A stretch of 64,000 bases of DNA, from contig JBMNFA010000002.1 of the NCBI GenBank assembly GCA_050949055.1, positions 1 to 64,000 on the forward strand. The letters are read 5' to 3'. The notes under the pieces are model-generated. The model saw only the letters and a program-made list of their open reading frames with translations, was not told the origin of the DNA and ran no database searches. Positions within the stretch are counted from its first letter, which is position 1; each line of letters starts with the position of its first letter. Made by a program: the position numbers and the translations under genes. Positions 58,917 to 64,000 of the stretch are shown here, in pieces. The DNA comes from JAEZJZ01 sp050949055. GTDB taxonomy: Bacteria > Bacillota > UBA994 > UBA5500.

Positions 58917-58946
58917 TTGGACGGATCGATCTCGACATGCTATATT
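58917..58946 (+). promoter_or_regulatory. SigA promoter of trmK
   Basis: TTGGAC (58917-58922), an 18-bp spacer ending TGC, then TATATT (58941-58946): extended -10 promoter. Confidence 0.65.
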
Positions 58947-59008
58947 CTAAGAAAACCGTGTGCTTTTCGGTCTTGCGGCAGGACTATAGAGTCTCTCGGG
59001 GAGGTAAC

Positions 59009-59698
59009 ATGAACCTTAGACTTGGACCGCGCCTGAGCGCAATTGCAGCAATGGTGCCCAGTGGCAGTATATTGGCTGATATTGGGAGCGACCATGGCTA
59101 TCTACCAGCTTGGCTGCTGCTCAATGGGAAAATTTCAAGAGCGATTGCGGTGGAGGTTAATCTGGATCCCGCCCGTCGCTCGCTGGAGACCTGCCGTGAA
59201 TACGGCCTCGACGGACGCATGGAAGTGCGTGTGGGTGATGGGCTGCAAGCAATCGGCCCCGGCGAGGTGGACGTAGTGGTGATCGCAGGCATGGGCGGCA
59301 CCACCATAGCCAACATTCTGGAGCAGGGAGAGCCTTTGCTCGCCGGTATGCAGCGACTGATCCTGCAACCGAACGGTGCCGCTGCCAGCGTCCGTCGCTG
59401 GTTGAGTACCCGTGGTCAGAGAATTGTCGATGAGAACTTGGTAGAAGAAAATGGAATAATATATGAGATTATTGCAGCAAAACCGGGAGTTTCCCGGCCG
59501 CTGAATGAGCTGGAATTGCTATTAGGGCCAATTAATCTGCAGAAGAGACCGACGCTACTCTGGCAACAGGTGAGTGCTTTGATCAACGAGCGCCAATACA
59601 TTTTGCGACAATTGTCCAAATCCACCTCCGCAGAAGCAACCGCCAAGAGCACTGTCTTACAGCAACAGATAATTGATTTACAATCGATCCTCAGGTGA
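59009..59698 (+). CDS. trmK: tRNA (adenine(22)-N1)-methyltransferase TrmK
   Basis: 229 residues. Methylates A22 of tRNAs. Begins LGPRLSAIAAMVPSGSILADIGSDHGYLPAWL (motif I, here about residues 4-35), with GMGGTTIANIL as the catalytic region and LILQPNGAAASVRRWL as the conserved late block; a helical C-terminus follows. ATG at 59009 behind GGGGAGG; the open frame before it is not coding. In Bacillus trmK (yqfN) also lies just downstream of sigA. Confidence 0.92.
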   Translation: MNLRLGPRLSAIAAMVPSGSILADIGSDHGYLPAWLLLNGKISRAIAVEVNLDPARRSLETCREYGLDGRMEVRVGDGLQAIGPGEVDVVVIAGMGGTTIANILEQGEPLLAGMQRLILQPNGAAASVRRWLSTRGQRIVDENLVEENGIIYEIIAAKPGVSRPLNELELLLGPINLQKRPTLLWQQVSALINERQYILRQLSKSTSAEATAKSTVLQQQIIDLQSILR

Positions 59699-59734
59699 GA
59701 CAATAAGCGGGCTCTGATGGCAGATTGAGACTTG

Positions 59735-59763
59735 TTGACATAAGGACAATGTGCTGGTATAAT
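59735..59763 (+). promoter_or_regulatory. Consensus promoter of rnpB
   Basis: TTGACA (59735-59740), a 17-bp spacer ending TGG, and TATAAT (59758-59763): perfect boxes plus extended -10. Confidence 0.9.
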
Positions 59764-59795
59764 CAATTCTTGCGATGATGTTTGCTGAACAGAGA

Positions 59796-60143
59796 CAAGT
59801 AGGCTAGGCAATCGCGGGTGCACTAGATGCGCCTGAGGAAAGTCCGAGCTCCATAGAGCAGGGTGCTGGATAACGTCCAGTCAGGGTGACCTGAAGGCTA
59901 GTGCCACAGAGAGATACCGCCGGCTTGGCCGGTAAGGGTGCAAAGGTGAGGTAAGAGCTCACCAGCAACCAGGTGACTGGTTGGCTCGGTAAACCCCACT
60001 CGGAGCAAGACCAAATAGGGAGAAATTAAGGGCTGCTCGTCCGCTTCTCCGGGTTGGTCGCTTGAGGTGTCAGGCAACTGACATCCTAGATAGATGATTG
60101 CCGCCTCCAAAGAGGTACAGAACTCGGCTTATCGGCCTACTTG
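59796..60143 (+). ncRNA. rnpB: RNase P RNA, bacterial type A-like
   Basis: The catalytic RNA that removes tRNA 5' leaders. Hallmarks: GAGGAAAGTCCGAGCTCC near 59834 (P4 5' strand and CR-I), the CCACAGAGA segment, and the closing ACAGAACTCGGCTTA near 60116-60130 (P4 3' strand). The ends pair: CAAGTAGGC (59796-59804) with GCCTACTTG (60135-60143), helix P1. About 348 nt. Led by a consensus promoter. Confidence 0.95.
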
Positions 60144-60201
60144 TGTTGTTCGCATGTCACAAGGCATGCTTCCAAAAGTTAAGATTCGTAGCAATGAGGC
60201 A

Positions 60202-60240
60202 AGAGGCCACGCTCAATGCAAGCGTGGTCTCTTGTTTCTT
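60202..60240 (+). terminator. Terminator downstream of rnpB
   Basis: An 11-bp stem with one G-T pair (60202-60212 with 60222-60232), then TTGTTTCTT. Confidence 0.75.
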
Positions 60241-60269
60241 GTGCAGGAACGATGACGCTGGCCCAATTG

Positions 60270-60500
60270 CTACTCGGTGAGTAGAACGTCGGAACGCACC
60301 ATTTCCGGCTCCGGTTCCTGACCAGTGGTATTCATCCCCAGCAGCTGTAACAACGGGCAGTGTCTGGTGATTCCTTCGGTTACTTTCATTGCCCCCAAGG
60401 CAACCATCCAGCGGGAGCGATCGATGATCCCGAAACCTACCATCGCCAGGCCGCCAGCGATGCGCAGATAGGCGTCTGTGTCTCCGACGTTTTTCTTCAT
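60270..60500 (-). CDS. DUF2892-type small inner-membrane protein
   Basis: 76 residues. KKNVGDTDAYLRIAGGLAMV, then GFGIIDRSRWMVALGAMKVTEG and a CPLLQLLG end: the YgaP-like DUF2892 membrane pair, two helices at about 15-32 and 36-55, with a conserved Cys. Function unknown; in other proteins it anchors rhodanese domains, none here. ATG at 60500 with AGGAAGGAG some 12 bases upstream; the long open frame before it is not part of the gene. Confidence 0.75.
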   Translation of the reverse strand: MKKNVGDTDAYLRIAGGLAMVGFGIIDRSRWMVALGAMKVTEGITRHCPLLQLLGMNTTGQEPEPEMVRSDVLLTE

Positions 60501-60677
60501 GGCTTTGTCATGCTCCTTCCTGGGGTACTTGCCCCGCTCATAGTATTGCCTGGCCAGGATTATTTCTCCCTGGGGGAGAATATAGGTAGTAGGAGAACCA
60601 TGGATTGGCCTGTATACACAAGATGAATCGCAGAACTGAAATCGTGTCTGCTCAATATACACTAAGGGGTTGGTAAA

Positions 60678-62534
60678 ATGCGCAAACATCGCATCCGGCT
60701 ATTGGCATTCTCTCTAGTTGTGTTGGCGGTGCTGCTGCAAGTTCCAACGCACACCATCCACTCTGTAGCCCCCGCACCGGTGCCGATTGTTGATTACAGC
60801 ATCACGGTCAGTCTCGACCAGTCCATCCAGGCGTTGCATGGCAAGCAGACAGTCACCTGGACAAACCTGGGCACTGCTGCTACTAACGAGATGTACTTGC
60901 ATCTCTATGCCAATGCCTTTCGACCTGGCTCCACTTTCCTGAAGGAGTGCGGAGGCAGGTTGCGCGGGCAACGACTGAAAGAAGGCGATTACGGGGAGAT
61001 ATTGCTGGAATCTCTGCAATCTGGTGGCAAGGACCTAGCCTGGAGTTATGTACAGCCAGACGATGGCAACGAGCAGGATCGAACGCTGGTATTGGTTCAA
61101 CTGCCGGAGTCGGTGGCACCTGGCCAATCTGTACGCCTGACGATGTCGTTCACCGTCAAGCTGCCAACGGTCTTTGCCCGTATGGGTAAGTATGGACAAT
61201 TTGTGATGGCTGGCCAATGGTTTCCCAAGGTGGCGGCATACGAGCCAGCGGGTATCCGCGGTCGCACTGCAGACGGCTGGAATGCCCATCAGTATCACGC
61301 AAATACGGAGTACTATGCCAACTTCGGGCGCTATCAGGTGACCATAATCGTACCCAACACCCACTCTGTGGCTGCTACAGGGCAACTGGCCAGCGGCCCG
61401 AAGGAGATCGAGGGCCAACGTAGGCAATATGTGTTCATCGCCGACCGAGTGCACGATTTTGCTTGGGCGGCAGACAGCAGTTTTGTTCAGCGCCAAGCAG
61501 TTATTGAGTCCGCCGAGCAACCGCCGGTAACGGTGCAACTGTATCTGCAGCCAGAGCACGAAGGGTTGGCAGAACAGTATTTTGCTGCCGCTAGGGAAAC
61601 TTTGAACCGGTTAGCTGAATGGCTAGGGCCCTATCCTTATCCGGTCCTCAACTTGGTTTGTCCAACTGCCGGCGCCCTGGGAGCTGGCGGGATGGAGTAC
61701 CCGATGCTGGTGACCGGCTGGGATGCCAGCATGCAGAACCTGCATTCATTGCACACAGTGCTGGTTCACGAGATTATTCATCAATATTTCTATGGGTTGG
61801 TCGCCTCTAACGAGTTTGAAGAGGCATGGCTGGATGAGGGATTCACTAGTTACCTGGAAGATAAGATTATGGAGCAGGCTTTTGGTCACACCGTGCAACC
61901 AGCGGTGGAGGCCACATCCGTCTACAACCCCGAGCCACTGGTACTGGAAGGCTGGAAGTACTCCAGCGACTACGCTTACCAGAGTAATGCATACATCCGT
62001 GGCAAGCTGATCCTGCATGAACTGGAGCGACGGCTGGGATGGGAATTGATGCGGGAAGTGCTGAGGGAGTATTGTCGACAATATCGATTTGGTCACCCTG
62101 CCACGGCAGACTTCCAGCGGGTTCTGGAACGGGTAAGTGGACAGGATTTTGACCGTTTTTTTGCTGACTATGTCTTTGGGGCAGGGATGCAGGACCTGTC
62201 CATAGTCCGGGCTTCGACCGGGCCTGCTGGAAGTGCTTTCAGCACCACAGCGTGGATAGCTCAACCTCATGCGGACCGGCTGACTGTGCGTCTCTGGGCG
62301 CGCTACGCCGACCAGAGCGGGGAAGAGCTGACACTTACGATCGCAGGGCGGGAACAAACATTCAGTTGGGAACACGAGCAGCCGCTAGTTAGCCTGGAAC
62401 TGGATCCGGAACCTTACCAGGTAATCCTGGACAATGTGCGCATCAACAATCTCTACGCTGTCCGTCCCACCAATCGTTGGGCTATGCTTCTCAGCTACTT
62501 CTTACACTTACTCAGTCAATGGATAGGTTGGTAA
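60678..62534 (+). CDS. M1 family metallopeptidase, membrane-associated
   Basis: 618 residues. A signal anchor at about 8-24, an N-terminal beta domain, then a gluzincin catalytic domain: GGMEYP in place of GAMEN, zinc ligands in LVHEIIHQYFYG (HExxH, about residues 363-374) and the third ligand Glu in EEAWLDEGFTSYLED. The C-terminus has a beta domain and ends in a short hydrophobic helix (WAMLLSYFLHLLSQWIGW). Probably acts outside the membrane on peptides. ATG at 60678 after AAGGGGTTGG. Four bases separate it from the next membrane gene. Confidence 0.9.
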   Translation: MRKHRIRLLAFSLVVLAVLLQVPTHTIHSVAPAPVPIVDYSITVSLDQSIQALHGKQTVTWTNLGTAATNEMYLHLYANAFRPGSTFLKECGGRLRGQRLKEGDYGEILLESLQSGGKDLAWSYVQPDDGNEQDRTLVLVQLPESVAPGQSVRLTMSFTVKLPTVFARMGKYGQFVMAGQWFPKVAAYEPAGIRGRTADGWNAHQYHANTEYYANFGRYQVTIIVPNTHSVAATGQLASGPKEIEGQRRQYVFIADRVHDFAWAADSSFVQRQAVIESAEQPPVTVQLYLQPEHEGLAEQYFAAARETLNRLAEWLGPYPYPVLNLVCPTAGALGAGGMEYPMLVTGWDASMQNLHSLHTVLVHEIIHQYFYGLVASNEFEEAWLDEGFTSYLEDKIMEQAFGHTVQPAVEATSVYNPEPLVLEGWKYSSDYAYQSNAYIRGKLILHELERRLGWELMREVLREYCRQYRFGHPATADFQRVLERVSGQDFDRFFADYVFGAGMQDLSIVRASTGPAGSAFSTTAWIAQPHADRLTVRLWARYADQSGEELTLTIAGREQTFSWEHEQPLVSLELDPEPYQVILDNVRINNLYAVRPTNRWAMLLSYFLHLLSQWIGW

Positions 62535-62537
62535 GGT

Positions 62538-63293
62538 ATGCGCATTCTTCAGTTGCTGCGACGGAGTTATCAACGCTTAATAGTCAGTGGCCTGCCCTGG
62601 CAAGCAGTCCTCTGGTCAGCCGGCAGCCTGCTTTACTTCTATTGGCCCAGCCAGTTGCTGCTAAGGCCATGGTCTGCTAGACTGTCGGCTGCCCAGCGTT
62701 TAGACTTTTCCGTGTTACGCTTGCTGTTCGGCGAGGCACAGAGCAGCGGCCTCCTAGGATGGCTGGCCACGCTATTTCTGCTGCGCCTGCTACTCACTCC
62801 GTTGGTGGACGTCCACATCTACCAGCGTTTGCTGCATCTACATAGGGCTAGCATGGCTGTCCGTGCTTTTTACCGGCTGCAGGTTCTGGTGATGCTCACT
62901 GGCGGCCTGCTGGTGTGCCTGCTCTATGCCTCGAGTTTGGTCTGGCTGCATATGTTGCAGTATCACCCGTTGCGCCTAGCGCTGCTTGCTTCGGCAGGGG
63001 CTTTACTGCTATGGTTTTTCGGCTTTTTGATTTCGTGGAGACGGAGCAGCTTGGCTGCTGGTTATGCAGCAACAGCATGGCCATCGCTGTCACAAGTACT
63101 GCCGGTAGCTCTTGCCCAGGCTGTGCTCAGCGGCGGGTTTGGTCTGTTGCTGTTGATGCTCAATTCCTGGATGATGCAACGGTCAGGCCTACTTCTAGGT
63201 CTGGGCTTATTGCTGATCTGTGCTATTCGCACTTACGGGCGTCTGTGGAAACTTTCCTGTGTGATCAGCGCCTGGCAGGATAGCGGCAGATAG
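62538..63293 (+). CDS. Hypothetical membrane protein coupled to the M1 peptidase
   Basis: 251 residues, about six helices, leucine-rich, with arginines in the short loops (positive-inside pattern). No motif or family recognised. The ATG starts three bases after the peptidase stop, so translation is probably coupled and the two proteins may form a complex. Confidence 0.6.
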   Translation: MRILQLLRRSYQRLIVSGLPWQAVLWSAGSLLYFYWPSQLLLRPWSARLSAAQRLDFSVLRLLFGEAQSSGLLGWLATLFLLRLLLTPLVDVHIYQRLLHLHRASMAVRAFYRLQVLVMLTGGLLVCLLYASSLVWLHMLQYHPLRLALLASAGALLLWFFGFLISWRRSSLAAGYAATAWPSLSQVLPVALAQAVLSGGFGLLLLMLNSWMMQRSGLLLGLGLLLICAIRTYGRLWKLSCVISAWQDSGR

Positions 63294-63327
63294 ACTGCCA
63301 AGGACAATCGCGGTCCCTTCCGTCTGG

Positions 63328-63999
63328 TTATCTGGCGCCTCCGTCTCTGCTCAGGTGAGGGGGCACGCGGTCCAGGCGGATAAGGTCGGAATAGGTTTCT
63401 CGTTCCACAATCAGATCAGCCCTACGGTTTGAAACCAGCACTACCGCCGGACGGGGCAGGCGATTGTAGTTGCTGGCCATGGAGTAGTTGTAGGCACCGG
63501 TGCGCGCCACGGCCAGGATGTCTCCAGGTTCAGCTGCTGGCAGCATCTGGTTCCAGGCCACCATGTCCCCAGATTCGCAGCAGCGGCCAGCGATGCTATA
63601 TTGCTCGCTGGCTGCTTCGTGCATGCGATTAGCCAATACAGTCTCATAGCGGCTTCCGTAGAGCGCCGGGCGAATATTATCCGTCATGCCGCCATCGATG
63701 AACAGATAGTTGCGTATCCCAGGTATCATCTTCGTCCCGCCAACCCGATAGAGGGTCAGTCCTGCCTCGTTGACAATCGAGCGGCCCGGCTCCAGAATCA
63801 GCTGGGGAAGTGCCAAACCCAGGGACCGGCAAATGTCCCTGGCTGTTTGCGCTAGATGGCCCACCAGCTGTTCGGGTTCCGGTACCTCATCTCCCTGGCC
63901 ATAGTAGGCACCCAGCCCTCCGCCCAGGTTAAGCTCCTGCAGGTCGCAGGGGAGGTCGGCGATTGTGCGCAAGAGCGTATCCAGATTCTGAACAAAGGG
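63328..63999 (-). CDS. lysA: Diaminopimelate decarboxylase, C-terminal part (runs off the window)
   Basis: About 224 residues visible. PLP enzyme making lysine from meso-diaminopimelate. Seen: LNLGGGLGAYYG (phosphate-binding glycines), LILEPGRSIVNEAG, FIDGGMTDNIRPALYGS, and the catalytic-Cys segment GRCCESGDM. The frame is open to the window end, so the N-terminal barrel with the PLP lysine is outside. The C-terminus is normal. Minus strand, converging on the M1 peptidase unit. Confidence 0.95.
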   Translation of the reverse strand, partial: PFVQNLDTLLRTIADLPCDLQELNLGGGLGAYYGQGDEVPEPEQLVGHLAQTARDICRSLGLALPQLILEPGRSIVNEAGLTLYRVGGTKMIPGIRNYLFIDGGMTDNIRPALYGSRYETVLANRMHEAASEQYSIAGRCCESGDMVAWNQMLPAAEPGDILAVARTGAYNYSMASNYNRLPRPAVVLVSNRRADLIVERETYSDLIRLDRVPPHLSRDGGAR

Positions 64000-64000
64000 T

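Overview
The window reads as a metagenome-style contig with two unequal parts. Positions 1 to about 6,640 are a patchwork of three short segments that look unrelated to each other and to the rest. An AT-rich segment (about 1-930) holds a signal peptidase I and a histidyl-tRNA synthetase fragment of Patescibacteria-like style. A moderately AT-rich Clostridia-like segment (about 930-5,550) holds a DASS transporter fragment, a polytopic membrane protein, hpt, guaA and a Y-family polymerase fragment. A third segment (about 5,550-6,640) carries a DUF4301 gene of Bacteroidota type. At each junction a reading frame is cut in mid-domain and base composition changes, so I treat this part as assembly chimerism, not horizontal transfer.

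From about 6,645 to the end the sequence is one GC-richer, coherent, endospore-forming Bacillota chromosome (gpr, spoIIP, yqfC, yqfD, a Spo0E-like gene, candidate Spo0A and SigH sites). Its backbone follows the Bacillus subtilis comEC-to-sigA gene order: comEC (broken), holA, rpsT, gpr, spoIIP, lepA, hemW, hrcA, grpE, dnaK, dnaJ, prmA, rsmE, mtaB, a HIT gene, rpsU, yqfC, yqfD, phoH, yqfF, ybeY, dgkA, cdd, era, recO, ccpN-like, ppsR-like, dnaG, rpoD. Departures are informative. A thermosome-like (group III) chaperonin sits between hrcA and grpE under a perfect CIRCE operator. A structured tandem repeat lies between grpE and dnaK. A four-gene operon of membrane proteins (DUF6754-type first gene) occupies the slot where Bacillus has yqeY-yqeZ-yqfA (NfeD/flotillin), behind two tandem Spo0A boxes. 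deoC, a DUF4342 gene and dgt are inserted, and glyQS is absent.

Downstream of rpoD come three tRNAs with consensus promoters, an intact group IIC intron inserted behind an intrinsic terminator, a coiled-coil protein with a probable C-terminal frameshift, and a two-component system with a putative direct-repeat operator. Then follow a 57-aa Spo0E-like protein and a 35-aa membrane peptide (both newly called here), an LtaS-type sulfatase, a lipoprotein, an amidohydrolase, an SH3/zinc-ribbon protein, a holin-like protein, trmK, the RNase P RNA gene, an M1-type metallopeptidase with a membrane partner, and the C-terminal part of lysA running off the end.

The best candidates for undescribed biology are the Spo0A-box-preceded four-membrane-protein operon in the flotillin slot, the covarying hairpin repeats ahead of dnaK, and the RNA structures overlapping the starts of dnaJ and rsmE. 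All assignments are from reading the sequence; no database search was run.
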